Shown here: piece after piece, positions 28,275 to 37,022 of the stretch | Numbering within the stretch: position 1 is the stretch's first letter | Layout of the letters: each line of letters begins with the position of its first letter | Made by a program: the position numbers and the translations under genes | Assembly: GCF_009793335.1 (NCBI RefSeq) | Contig: NZ_WING01000003.1 | Coordinates: forward strand, 372,001 to 436,000 | Source of the DNA: Actinomadura sp. J1-007 | GTDB taxonomy: Bacteria; Actinomycetota; Actinomycetes; Streptosporangiales; Streptosporangiaceae | Direction: 5' to 3' | Length of the DNA stretch: 64,000 nt | The notes under the pieces: generated by a model | Database searches by the model: none | The model's input: only the letters and a program-made list of their open reading frames with translations | Told to the model about the DNA's origin: nothing

Positions 28275-28491
28275 GGTGCCGTCCTTGGGCTGCCGGACGG
28301 TCCGGCACCGGGCGGCGTGCCCTTGAAGACGGCGTGCGCGCGTGTTCAGCGAGCCTGTGCAGGCGTTCGCGCGTGCGGACGCGCGGCGTGCGGGCGTGCC
28401 CGGTGGGGTTCCGTCCGAGTTGGTCGTGGGAACACTCGGAGGCCCTGGACACGCGCCCCTGCGGGCGTGGCGCGGCACAACAACGCGACGG

Positions 28492-28512
28492 CCCGTGAAT
28501 CGAATTCACGGG
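28492..28512. promoter_or_regulatory. 21-base palindrome in the erm leader/promoter region
   Basis: Perfect 9-base arms CCCGTGAAT and ATTCACGGG flank a central CGA. It lies about 220 bases upstream of the chosen erm start and is AT-richer than its surroundings. It could be a repressor site or, in RNA, a leader hairpin. Confidence 0.5.
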
Positions 28513-28859
28513 TGTATCGGCCGTGCCGGGTCACACAGGCGCGGCGCGGCACGGCGGCGGACAGCAATGGTCCGCGAGAGAGGTCGGTGTCAGGCGCCGG
28601 CGCGCTCTGGCCGGTCCAGGGCGGGGCGACGCTCGCGCATCCGCATGAACGGCAGGGCGCACGCGGTCGCCTGGACCGCGTGGTTCGTCACGCTTGAACA
28701 CATGGCGCCCGATCGTAGGGCGGCCCCGTCCACCCGCGCCATCCCTTTTCCACCCGACGCCCTTCCTCCCACCCGCCCCTCTCCACCGCCCGCCCCTCTC
28801 CCCCCTGAGGCTCCGGGCCCGAGGCTTCCCCGCTCCCTCTGGTCTGAGGCTCCCCCGAC

Positions 28860-29280
28860 GTGAGGATTCCCCGGGGGCCGTCGCACGGTCGTCCACCAGG
28901 CCGTCCCCTGCCCGGATCGCGGGTCCCAGACCCCGCCCGTCGTTGCCTTTCGCGATCAGCGCGAGACGGTCGTCGGCGGTCTCGGTGCTCGGGTCGAGGA
29001 CGGCCTCGTCGGGGCGACGGCCAGTTCCACGGGCTCGTCCTGAAACGGTTCCCACAGGGCGATGGTGCCGCCGGAGGCGAAACTCAGGCGTCCGTCGATC
29101 CGCACCGCCGTCACCGCGGTGGCGGGGTCGTCGTCCGCCTTCCCCTCCTGAGCACCTCGCCGGTTCGCAGGCCCAGGCGACCACGGCGTGGTTCTCGTCG
29201 CCCCGACGGTGATCGCCGGGCCGTCGTGCAGCCCGGCGCACGCGTTTCCGTCGCGTCATCTGCGGATGACCGAGTGTCCG
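28860..29280 (-). pseudogene. Decayed or misread WD40-repeat-like fragment
   Basis: On the minus strand, pieces of a WD40 propeller can be read if the frame is changed at least three times: DENHAVVAW, then LRTGEVLRR, then DDDPATAVTAVRIDGRLSFASGGTIALWEPF, a typical blade ending. A less clear stretch (ADDRLALIAKGNDGRGLGPAIRAGDGLVDD) follows. No start, no signal and no full propeller remain. Either a WD40 gene is degenerating here or indel errors are dense. From 28275 to 28860 and 29280 to 29688 I see no further supported gene; a 37-residue frame at 28590-28703 (minus) is possible but unsupported. Confidence 0.4.
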
Positions 29281-29688
29281 CTTCTGCTCGGTCCGCCCCA
29301 AGCGGCCCACCTCGCGCCGAGGCCACTCGCCTGCGAGCGCGGGAGCGGGAGCGGTGCGGGCGTAGGCCGGAGTTGTCGGTGTCGGCTTCGGTGTGGCAGG
29401 CGACGGCGAGGACGACGGTGCCGGCACGGAAGGGGGGCGGCTTGGGCAAGGTCGGAGGGGGCGAGCGGGCCTGGCGGTTGCCCCGGGCCGGTGCGGGGTG
29501 GTGGCCGTGCTCGTCCAGCGGGGCCGCGTCAGCTAGGCCGCGTGCGCGGGGTGTGCTGCTGCTGGGCTTGGTTTTTGTGTCCTGCTGTCTTGTGCGCGAC
29601 AGGGGGCGACTGGTGTGGTGCCGGGAGTCGGCCACCGGCGTTCGGGTTCTCGGTCCCGAGTGGGGGGCGTGGGGTGGGAGGGAGTGCC

Positions 29689-30702
29689 ATGGGACGGGAT
29701 CCGGAGTACCTGGCGTTCATGCGGCACCGCCTGGCCGCGCAAGCGCAGGCAGAGGCGCACGGGCACGCGGGGGAACGGGACGAGGCGGGGGCGCGCGCCG
29801 CGGAGCGGGGTGGGCGGGGGGCGGTGGCGGAGGCGCGGCGGGCGCATGCCGCTGATCTGGCCGCGGTTCCGCGGGTGCCGGTCGGTGCCGTTCGGGATCT
29901 GGTCGTGGACGGGGCGGCGGGGCCGTTGCACGCGCGGTCGTACCTGCCCGCCGGGCGGGAGGGCGGTCCGGCGCCGGGGCCGGTTCCGGGGCTGGTGTAC
30001 TTCCACGGCGGCGGTTGGGTGCTGGGCGATGTGGAGTGCTACGACCCGGTGGTGCGGGCGCTGGTGGCGGCGTGCGGGGTGGGGGTGGTGTCGGTGGATT
30101 ACCGGCGGCCTCCGGAGGATCCGTTCCCCGCGGCGGTGGACGACGCGGCGGCGGCGACGCGGTGGGTGGCCGCGCACGCCGCCGGGCTGGGGTTCGACGC
30201 CGGGCGCGTGGGGGTGGCGGGCGACAGCGCGGGCGGGCAGATCGCGGCGGTGACGGCGGCGCGGCTGCGCGGGGAGGGCCTCGCGGCGCAGGTGCTGGTG
30301 TATCCGGCGCTGGATCTGCGGGAGGTGCCGCCCGCCGCTCCGGATCCGGACGGGCTGGTGTTCGGGCCGTCGGGCGTCGAACGGGTCCTGGCGATGTACG
30401 TGCGGGACGCGGACCGGGGTTCGCCGGAGGTGTCGCCGCTGCTGGCGGGAACGGTGCGGGGGCTGCCGCCGGCGGTGGTCGCGACCGCGGAGTACGACCG
30501 GTTGCGGCCCCAGGGCGAGGCGTACGCGGCGCGGCTGCGGGAGGCGGGGGTTCCCGTGGCGCTGGTCGCGGGGACGGGCCTGGACCACGGCTACCTGGGG
30601 TGGGGTTCGTTCGCGCGGCGTCCGGCGGAGGCGGTGGCGGAGATCGGCGCGGCCGTCCGCGCGCTGTTCGGCCTGCCCGCCGCTCCCCCGCCGCGTCCCT
30701 GA
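29689..30702 (+). CDS. Alpha/beta-hydrolase esterase/lipase, HSL family
   Basis: This 337-residue serine hydrolase belongs to the hormone-sensitive-lipase (GDSAGG) family. It has the oxyanion motif YFHGGGWVLGD, the nucleophile elbow GDSAGG, the acid DRLRPQGEAYA region and the terminal His in GLDHGYLGW. The first ~60 residues are an Ala/Arg/Glu-rich cap helix. The ATG at 29689 follows GGGAGGGAG. A 12-base-arm terminator follows the stop, so it is not joined to the amide operon downstream. It probably cleaves short or medium acyl esters. Confidence 0.9.
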   Translation: MGRDPEYLAFMRHRLAAQAQAEAHGHAGERDEAGARAAERGGRGAVAEARRAHAADLAAVPRVPVGAVRDLVVDGAAGPLHARSYLPAGREGGPAPGPVPGLVYFHGGGWVLGDVECYDPVVRALVAACGVGVVSVDYRRPPEDPFPAAVDDAAAATRWVAAHAAGLGFDAGRVGVAGDSAGGQIAAVTAARLRGEGLAAQVLVYPALDLREVPPAAPDPDGLVFGPSGVERVLAMYVRDADRGSPEVSPLLAGTVRGLPPAVVATAEYDRLRPQGEAYAARLREAGVPVALVAGTGLDHGYLGWGSFARRPAEAVAEIGAAVRALFGLPAAPPPRP

Positions 30703-30713
30703 TCCGCCCTGAT

Positions 30714-30748
30714 CCGCTTCCCGCCGCGCGTGCCGGGGCGGGAAGCGG
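30714..30748 (+). terminator. Terminator after the esterase gene
   Basis: Arms CCGCTTCCCGCC (30714-30725) and its exact complement (30737-30748) enclose an 11-base loop, 11 bases after the stop codon. There is no U-tract. Confidence 0.7.
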
Positions 30749-30762
30749 CGGGGCCCGGGGCA

Positions 30763-30802
30763 TTGACGGAACGCTTCCCATGGAAATAGTTTCTACGGGA
30801 AG
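30763..30802 (+). promoter_or_regulatory. Promoter and dyad of the amide operon
   Basis: TTGACG (30763-30768) and TAGTTT (30787-30792) with an 18-base spacer form a good vegetative promoter. An inverted repeat CTTCCC (30774-30779) / GGGAAG (30797-30802) straddles the -10, a natural position for a repressor. The stretch is markedly less GC-rich than its flanks. Confidence 0.6.
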
Positions 30803-30839
30803 TAATTCGGTCGTGCCGGAACCGGCGGGAGGCGTCTTC

Positions 30840-31121
30840 GTGGTGGTCTACGAGTACCGGTGCCCGGAGTGCGGGCCGTTCGGGGTGGCCAGGCCGATGG
30901 GCGAGGCGGGCGGGACGGAGCGGTGCCCGGCGTGCGCGGGCGCGGCGCGGCGGGTGTTCACCGCGCCGGGCGTGCGGCGGACGCCGGGCGCGCTCGGGCG
31001 GGCGCTGGCGGCGCAGGAGGCGTCCGCGCACGAGCCGCGGGTGGTGAACGCGGTGCCGCCCGCGCGGCGGCGGCCGGGCCCGGCGCCCGATCCCCGCCGC
31101 GCCCGGCTGCCCAGGCCCTGA
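30840..31121 (+). CDS. fmdB: FmdB-family zinc-ribbon protein
   Basis: This is a small protein of about 93 residues with the FmdB ribbon: YEYRCPECGPFG and ERCPACAGAARRVFTAPGV supply four Cys ligands. FmdB proteins are regularly encoded with formamidase and thought to be regulatory. The GTG at 30840 (or 30843) lies seven bases after GGGAGG; an in-frame ATG at 30780 sits inside the promoter. The C-terminus is Arg/Pro-rich. It is 19 bases before the amide channel gene, forming the first gene of the amide operon. Confidence 0.82.
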   Translation: MVVYEYRCPECGPFGVARPMGEAGGTERCPACAGAARRVFTAPGVRRTPGALGRALAAQEASAHEPRVVNAVPPARRRPGPAPDPRRARLPRP

Positions 31122-31140
31122 GCGCGGACTGGAGGCGGCG

Positions 31141-31797
31141 ATGGCGAGCGTGGGGTTGCTGTACGTCGGAGCGGTGCTGTTCGTCAACGCGCTGATGCTG
31201 CTGGGACGGGTCGAACCGCGGTCGGCGGCGGTCCTCAACCTGTTCGTCGGGACGCTCCAGGTGGTGCTGCCCACGCTGCTGCTGGTGGCGGCGGACGGCG
31301 ACACCGGGCAGATCGGCGCGTCGGCGGGGCTGTACCTGTTCGGGTTCACCTACCTGTACGTGGGGATCGGGACGCTGGCGGGGCTGGACACCTCCGGGGT
31401 GGGGTGGTTCTCGCTGTTCGTCGCGGTCGCCGCGGTCGGGTTCGGGCTGGTCAGCTTCGTGGACGAGCACGACTACCCGCTGGGCGTCATCTGGCTGCTG
31501 TGGTCGTTCCTGTGGCTGCTGTACTTCGCGGTGTTCGGCCTCAAACGCGAGCGCCTCACCGGGTACGCGGCGTGGGTGACGCTGGTGGAGGCGTGGCTGA
31601 CCGCGGTGCTGCCCGCGTTCCTGCTGCTCACCGACCGGTACACGACGTCGGGGTGGTTCGCGGCCGGGCTGGGCGCGGTGTGCGTGGCGGCGTTCGCGGT
31701 GCTGTGGCGGTTCGCCGGGCCGGCGCGCACGACCGCACCGGGCGCCGGCGGGCCGGGCGAGGCGGGAGCGGCGGGGGGCGCGGCTCCAGCGCCGTGA
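31141..31797 (+). CDS. amiS: AmiS/UreI-family amide or urea channel
   Basis: This 218-residue membrane protein has six or seven helices and begins at once with a hydrophobic helix (VGLLYVGAVLFVNALMLLG). The GLYLFGFTYLYVGI and PLGVIWLLWSFLWLLYFAVFGL segments are the AmiS/UreI signature, with the channel Trp and Phe residues. It should admit short-chain amides or urea passively. A disordered Gly/Ala/Pro tail follows the last helix. The ATG at 31141 follows GGAGGCG. It sits between fmdB and the formamidase gene, so its substrate is presumably formamide or acetamide. Confidence 0.92.
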   Translation: MASVGLLYVGAVLFVNALMLLGRVEPRSAAVLNLFVGTLQVVLPTLLLVAADGDTGQIGASAGLYLFGFTYLYVGIGTLAGLDTSGVGWFSLFVAVAAVGFGLVSFVDEHDYPLGVIWLLWSFLWLLYFAVFGLKRERLTGYAAWVTLVEAWLTAVLPAFLLLTDRYTTSGWFAAGLGAVCVAAFAVLWRFAGPARTTAPGAGGPGEAGAAGGAAPAP

Positions 31798-31940
31798 TCC
31801 GCAGGGACCAGGGAACGCCGCCGGGGCGCGGGGCGGCCCCGGCGGAAGAGCCCCCGCGCCGTCGGCCGGGGTGGATCGATCGTTGGGTTTCGGTTGTCCG
31901 TACGGCCCGCGCGGGCCGGCGGGATTCTGGGAGGTACGTC

Positions 31941-33201
31941 ATGCCGGATGTGGTGTTCACCGTCGACCAGGCGCGTTCGATGCGCGATCAGAAGGCCCCG
32001 GGCACAACCGGTGGCATCCGGACGTCCCCCGGCGATCACGGTGCGGCCGGGGCAGGAGATCCGGGTGGAGTGCCGCGAGTGGACCGACGGGCAGATCGGC
32101 GACAACGACTCGGCCAACGACGTGCGCGACGTCGACCTGTCGGTCGCGCACATGCTGTCCGGGCCGATCGCGGTGGAGGGCGCCGAACCCGGCGACCTGC
32201 TCATCGTGGACATCCTGGACCTGGGTCCGGTGCCGCACGGGCCGAACGAGCCGGCGCGCGGGCCCGCTCCCGGCCAGGGCTGGGGGTACACCGGGATCTT
32301 CGCCAAGCACAACGGCGGCGGGTTCCTCACCGACCGCTTCCCCGACGCCTACAAGGCGATCTGGGACTTCCACGGACAGCAGGCCACGTCCCGGCACATC
32401 CCGGGCGTACGGTTCACCGGGATCACGCACCCGGGGCTGTTCGGGACGGCGCCGTCGGCGGACCTGCTGGCCCGCTGGAACGCGCGCGAGCGCGCGCTGA
32501 TCGCGACCGACCCGGACCGGGTGCCGCCGCTGGCACTGCCGCCGCTCGCCGAGGGCGTGCTGGGCGGGTCGCTGACCGGGGAGGGCCTGGCCGCCGTCGG
32601 CCGCGACGGCGCCCGCACCGTCCCGCCCCGCGAGAACGGCGGCAACCACGACATCAAGAACTTCACGCGCGGCGCCCGGGTGTTCTATCCCGTGCACGTG
32701 CCCGGCGCGCTGCTGTCGGGCGGCGACCTGCACTTCAGCCAGGGCGACGGGGAGATCACGTTCTGCGGCGCGATCGAGATGGGCGGCTTCATCGACATGC
32801 ACGTCGACCTCATCAAGGGCGGGATGGCCAAGTACGGCGTCACGACCAACCCGATCTTCATGCCGGGCAACGTCGAGCCGCGCTACACCGAGTTCGTGTC
32901 GTTCATCGGGATCTCGGTCGACCACGACACCGACACCAACCTCTACAACGACGCGACGGTGGCGTACCGCAACGCGTGCCTGAACGCGGTGGAGTACCTG
33001 AAGACGTTCGGGTACAGCGGCGAGCAGGCGTACCTGCTGCTGGGCGCGGCGCCGATCGAGGGCCGGGTCAGCGGCGTGGTCGACATCCCCAACGCCTGCT
33101 GCTCGCTGTACCTGCCGACGGCCATCTTCGACTTCGACATCCGCCCCACGGCCGAGGGCCCCCGCCGCGCCGACCGCGGAACGTGCGCCGTCTCCTCCTG
33201 A
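31941..33201 (+). CDS. fmdA: Formamidase/acetamidase (apparent frameshifts)
   Basis: This enzyme hydrolyses formamide or acetamide to ammonia and the acid. After repair it has about 420 residues: MPDVVFTVDQARSMRDQKAPG-HNRWHPDVP-PAITVRPGQEIRVECREWTDGQIGDNDSANDV, then the FmdA/AmdA core with GWGYTGIFAKHNGGGFLTDRFPDAYKAIWDF, NGGNHDIKNFTRGARVFYPVHV, GGDLHFSQGDGEITFCGAIEMGG and PNACCSLYLP, the last carrying a conserved Cys pair. Two single bases are missing within about 30 bases (32000-32030), both in C or G runs. The ATG at 31941 follows GGGAGG. It is the last gene of the fmdB-amiS-fmdA operon. Confidence 0.9.
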
Positions 33202-33846
33202 CCCCCGTCCCGCCCGGCGCTGTGCGTTTCGTGCGGACCGTCCGGCCTGTGCGCCCCGTGCGGACTGTCCGGCGGTCGCGCCCCTGCGACGCGTCCGGCC
33301 CGGTCCGTCCGCCCGGCGACGCGTCCCGGTACGTCCCGGTCGGGCCCCGGGGCGGTCGGACGGCAACCAGCGGCCCGGCCTCCCGGGTGGGCGGCGCCGG
33401 TGCTGGCGGGAGCCGGGCGAACGGTGCGCGCGGGCCGTCGGTGCGCGCGGGCCGTGGCCGCTCCTGCGCGGGACGGACGCGTTCCGCCTCGCCGCTGCGC
33501 GCCCGCTGCGCCCTCCGCTGCGTTCGCCGCTCCGTCGCCTCCCGCGTCCGCTCCGTCCCGGCCCCGCAGTGGGACGGAGCGGACGCGGGCACCGATCGCC
33601 GCCGGAGCCCGGGTCAGAGTCACCGCCGGGGCCGAGGTCCGGGGGGCGTGTCCGGGGGTCCTTGTACGGGCGCGGCCGTGCGGGGCCTCCCCGGGCAGCC
33701 GCGGGCGGCCTCCAGGCAGTCCCCCGAACGGTCCGGGCGGTCCCCGGCGTTCCTGGCCGTCGGGCGGTGTGTTTAGGGTCGTTAGGCGTGTCTTCGCAGG
33801 TGCGGAGGGGCGCGTGTGTGTTCGTTCGCGTGGGGAGGGGTGGCCG
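33202..33846. other. Gene-free, low-complexity gap
   Basis: About 645 bases of CGGACCGTCCGG-like and CGGGCC-rich repeats lie here without a credible frame on either strand. The last 100 bases should carry the promoter of the MetX-like hydrolase. Confidence 0.5.
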
Positions 33847-34860
33847 GTGGGCGACCATCAGGTGTTCGAGTTGGGCGATTTCACCGTCGAGTGCGGGGCG
33901 ACGCTGCGCGGGGCGCGGCTGGCGTTCCAGACCTACGGGGAACTGGCGCCCGATCGCGGGAACGCGATCGTGTACCCGACGTGGTACTCGGGGCGGCACT
34001 GGGACAACGAGTGGCTGATCGGGCCCGGCATGGCGCTGGATCCGGAGCGGTACTTCATCATCGTGCCCAACATGCTGGGCAACGGGCTGTCGAGCTCTCC
34101 GAGCAACACGCCGCCGCCGTACGACCGGGCGCGGTTCCCGGCGATCACGGTGCGCGACAACGTGGCGGCGCAGCACAAACTGGTGACCGAGCGGTTCGGG
34201 ATCGAGCGGCTGGAGCTGGTCACGGGCTGGTCGATGGGCGCGGGGCAGACCTACCAGTGGGCGGTGTCGCATCCGGAGATGGTGCGGCGGATGGCGCCGT
34301 TCTGCGGGTCGTCGCGGACGAGCCTGCACAACAAGGTGTTCCTGGAGGGTGTGAAGGCGGCGCTGCGGGCGGACGCGGCGTTCCAGGAGGGCTGGTACGA
34401 CTCGCCGCCCACGCGGGGCCTGCGGGCGGCGGCCCGCGTGTACGCGGGGTGGGGGTTCTCGCAGGCGTTCTACTGGGACCGGGTGTACGAGCGGATGGGG
34501 TACACGTCGCTGGAGGACTTCCTGGTGGGGTTCTGGGAGGGGTTCTTCCTGGACGACCGGGACGCCAACAACCTGGTGACGATGGCCGACACGTGGCAGA
34601 ACGGCGACGTGGGCCTGACACCGGGGTTCGGCGGCGACACGGTCAAGGCGCTGGCGTCGATCAAGGCCAGGTCACTGGTGATGCCGGCGGAGAAGGACCT
34701 GTACTTCCCGCCGGAGGACGAGGCGTGGGCCGTGCGGCACATCCCTGGCGCGGAACTGCGGGTGATCCCGGGCGTGTGGGGCCATTTCGCCGGGCACGGC
34801 AGCAATCCGGAGGACACCGCGTTCATCGACGCGGCCCTGCGGGACCTGCTCGCCTCCTGA
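33847..34860 (+). CDS. MetX-like alpha/beta hydrolase (homoserine acetyltransferase superfamily)
   Basis: The 337-residue product has an alpha/beta-hydrolase fold of the MetX superfamily: YGELAPDRGNAIVYPTWYSG, YFIIVPNMLGNGLSSSPSNTPPPYD, the nucleophile elbow VTGWSMGAGQTYQWA, and the acid and His in MPAEKDLYFPPEDE and WGHFAGHG. True MetX elbows read GGSMGG and carry an N-terminal acetyl-CoA tunnel residue set; here WSMGAGQ suggests a hydrolase rather than a methionine biosynthetic enzyme. The GTG at 33847 directly follows GGGGAGGGG. Its position beside the amide locus hints at a linked substrate, but that is inference. Confidence 0.85.
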   Translation: MGDHQVFELGDFTVECGATLRGARLAFQTYGELAPDRGNAIVYPTWYSGRHWDNEWLIGPGMALDPERYFIIVPNMLGNGLSSSPSNTPPPYDRARFPAITVRDNVAAQHKLVTERFGIERLELVTGWSMGAGQTYQWAVSHPEMVRRMAPFCGSSRTSLHNKVFLEGVKAALRADAAFQEGWYDSPPTRGLRAAARVYAGWGFSQAFYWDRVYERMGYTSLEDFLVGFWEGFFLDDRDANNLVTMADTWQNGDVGLTPGFGGDTVKALASIKARSLVMPAEKDLYFPPEDEAWAVRHIPGAELRVIPGVWGHFAGHGSNPEDTAFIDAALRDLLAS

Positions 34861-34911
34861 CCACGCGCGCGGTCCCCGTCCCTACGCGGTTCTGTCCCCG
34901 CGCGGTCCCGT

Positions 34912-35010
34912 CCCTGCTGGGCGCACCCCTGCTGGGCGCACCCGTGCTGAGTGGGTCCCTGCTGGGCAGGCCCTTGCTGGACGGCCCTTGCTGGACGGCC
35001 CTTGCTGGCA
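34912..35010. repeat. Degenerate tandem repeats in a gene-free gap
   Basis: Units of 14-15 bases built on CCCTGCTGGGCGCAC (twice) and CCCTTGCTGGACGG (about three times) run head to tail. The whole gap 34861-35318 has no credible gene; tail-like GGTTAAGGCTGGCTAAAGC near 35212-35240 is another short repeat. Confidence 0.65.
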
Positions 35011-35318
35011 GGTCCCGCTGACCTCGATCCAGCCGGGCGGTCTGTTCGCCACGCCTCTGTTCGCCACATCCCTGCTGAGCCCCCGGCCCCGCCGCCGCCC
35101 GGGCTGCTCCGCCCCGGTCCGCCCGCTCCGCCGCCCGGCTGACCGCGGTCCCGCCGGGCCGCGGCCCGGACGGAGTCGGGCGCGGTCAGGCCGATTCGGA
35201 CGCGTTCAGGCAGGTTAAGGCTGGCTAAAGCTGGTCAAGGCTGGTTCGGACGGGACGAGCTGGCTCAGGCGCGGGCGGGCGGACCGGAGCGGGGCCAGCC
35301 GGCGGGTCAGTCGGTGGG

Positions 35319-35845
35319 TCAGTCGGTGGTGAGGCGTTCGGTGAGGCGGGTGAGGAGGGCGGCGAGGAGGTCGAGTTCCTCTTTGCCCGCGCGGGCGGCG
35401 AGGGCGTCGCGTTCGGCGTCGACGGCGGCGGCGACGGCCTGCTGCTCGCGGCGGCCGCGGGCGGACAGGAACACCAGGATGCGGCGGCGGTCGGCGGTGT
35501 CGGCGCGGCGGTAGACGCGGTTGGCGGCGACCATCCGGTCGACGAGCTTGGTGAGGGTCGGCGGGGGCAGCAGGGCGTACTCGGCGATCTCGGTCATCGG
35601 GTGCCCGGCGCCGTCGGCGAGCAGCGCCAGGACCCGCCACTCGTCGGGGGTGCAGCCGGTCGCGGCGAGCGCGGCGGCGAGGCGGGCGGCGATCCGCCGT
35701 TCCAGCGAGGTCAGCAGGTACGCCAGGTCGGGCGCGGGCGGGCGCGCCGGTGCGGGAGCGGCACCCGGGGAGCTCCTGGGCCGGTGTCCGCGGGTCCGGG
35801 CGCCGGGGTGCGGTCGGCGCCGCGCGCGGTGTCTGTTGCCTTCAT
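35319..35845 (-). CDS. MarR-family regulator (apparent frameshift)
   Basis: The MarR winged helix reads LAYLLTSLERRIAARLAAALAATGCTPDEWRVLALLADGAGHPMTEIAEYALLPPPTLTKLVDRMVAANRVYRRADTADRRRILVFLSARG, followed by the dimerisation helix. The ATG at 35845 starts an N-terminus rich in Ala/Pro/Gly that must shift frame near 35770 to reach the HTH. TAACCT at 35856-35861 is a good -10 only ten bases before the ATG, so the transcript is nearly leaderless. It is divergent from the AmiC-like gene and likely controls it or the amide operon. Confidence 0.82.
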
Positions 35846-35905
35846 CTGTGGCCCCAGGTTACCGTTCACCGACCAATTGTTCCCGCGGAAAGCTTCGGGA
35901 CCGGG

Positions 35906-36973
35906 GTGGTGGCCGTGCGGACGTCCCCGGAGACGCTGACGATCGCGCTGGTGGTGCCGTTGCAGGGCCCGGCGGGGATCTTCGGGCCGAGCTGCGAGCT
36001 GTGCGCCGAACTCGCCGTCGAGGAGCTCAACGCCGGCGCGGGCACCCTCGGACGCCGGGTGCGGCTGCGCGTGGTCGACGGCGGCGCCCCGCCGCCCGAC
36101 GTCGCCGCCGCCGTCGGCGCGCTGGTCTCGGCGGGCGAGGTCGACGCGGTCACCGGCTGGCACATCTCCGCCGTACGGCAGGTCGTCGCGCCCCGCATCG
36201 CCGGCCGCGTCCCCTACGTCTACACCCCGCTGTACGAGGGCGGCGAACGGACCCCGTGGGTGTTCCTCGCCGGGGAGACGCCCGGACGGCAGCTGCGGCC
36301 CGCGCTGCGCTGGTTCGCCGACGAGCTCGGCGTGCGGCGCTGGTCGGTCGTCGGCGACGACTACGTGTGGCCGCGCCGCTCGGCCCGCGCGATCCGCCGC
36401 TACCTCGCCGAGGTCGGCGGAACGGTCAGCGAGGAGCTGTTCGTCCCCTACGGCACGCAGGACTTCTCCGGCGCGCTGCGCCGCATCGCGGCCGGCACCG
36501 GCGAGGGGGTGCTGATGCTGCTGGTCGGCGACGACGCCGTCGCGTTCAACCGCGCGTTCGCCGCCGCCGGCCTCGACGACGACCGGATCCGGTTCTCCCC
36601 GCTGATGGACGAGAACATGCTGCTGGCCACCGGCGCCGCCAGCACCCGCGGCCTGTACGCGGCGGCCGGCTACTTCGAGGCGCTCCCGACCGCCGGCGGC
36701 CTGGACTTCGGCGCCCGCTACCACCGCCGGTTCGGCGTGGACGCCCCCATGCTCAACAGCCTCGGCGAGTCCTGCTACGAGGGCGTACGGCTCCTGGACG
36801 CCCTGGCCCGCCGCGCCGGCACCGTCGACGCCCGCACCATGACCGCGGTGTCGGACGGCCTCGGCTACGACGGCCCGCGCGGCCCGGTCGAGCTCCGCGA
36901 CCGGCACCTGCGCCAGCCGGTGTTCCTCGCCGTCGCCGACGGCCTGGAGTTCGACGTCCTCCAACCCCTCTGA
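35906..36973 (+). CDS. AmiC-like short-chain-amide/urea binding protein without signal peptide
   Basis: This is a type I periplasmic-binding fold of about 355 residues (Peripla_BP_5; AmiC/UrtA/FmdD group). It has LTIALVVPLQGPAGIFGPSCELCAELAVEELNA, VDAVTGWHISAVRQVVAPRI, VPYVYTPLYEGGERTPWVFLAGETPG and YGTQDFSGALRRI. There is no signal peptide or lipobox: the fold begins six or seven residues after the start (GTG at 35906, 35909 or 35915). That matches AmiC, the cytosolic amide receptor, rather than an ABC transporter subunit, and no transporter genes are nearby. Facing a MarR gene and 3 kb from amiS/fmdA, it is probably the sensor of the amide regulon. Confidence 0.82.
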   Translation: MVAVRTSPETLTIALVVPLQGPAGIFGPSCELCAELAVEELNAGAGTLGRRVRLRVVDGGAPPPDVAAAVGALVSAGEVDAVTGWHISAVRQVVAPRIAGRVPYVYTPLYEGGERTPWVFLAGETPGRQLRPALRWFADELGVRRWSVVGDDYVWPRRSARAIRRYLAEVGGTVSEELFVPYGTQDFSGALRRIAAGTGEGVLMLLVGDDAVAFNRAFAAAGLDDDRIRFSPLMDENMLLATGAASTRGLYAAAGYFEALPTAGGLDFGARYHRRFGVDAPMLNSLGESCYEGVRLLDALARRAGTVDARTMTAVSDGLGYDGPRGPVELRDRHLRQPVFLAVADGLEFDVLQPL

Positions 36974-37022
36974 CCCCGCGCGGACCCGGGCCGCGCTGGC
37001 CGCGCGGGGCGCGCGGGGGAGG

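Noticed and set aside
28475..28703. Leader peptide controlling erm by ribosome stalling
   Set aside because: The nearby frames (ATG at 28478, in frame with erm, and a 37-residue frame at 28590-28703) lack a convincing ribosome site or paired attenuator stems.
33202..33846. A gene in the long open stretches between fmdA and the MetX-like gene
   Set aside because: All frames are repetitive, with no motif, no good start, and similar third-position GC in several frames at once.
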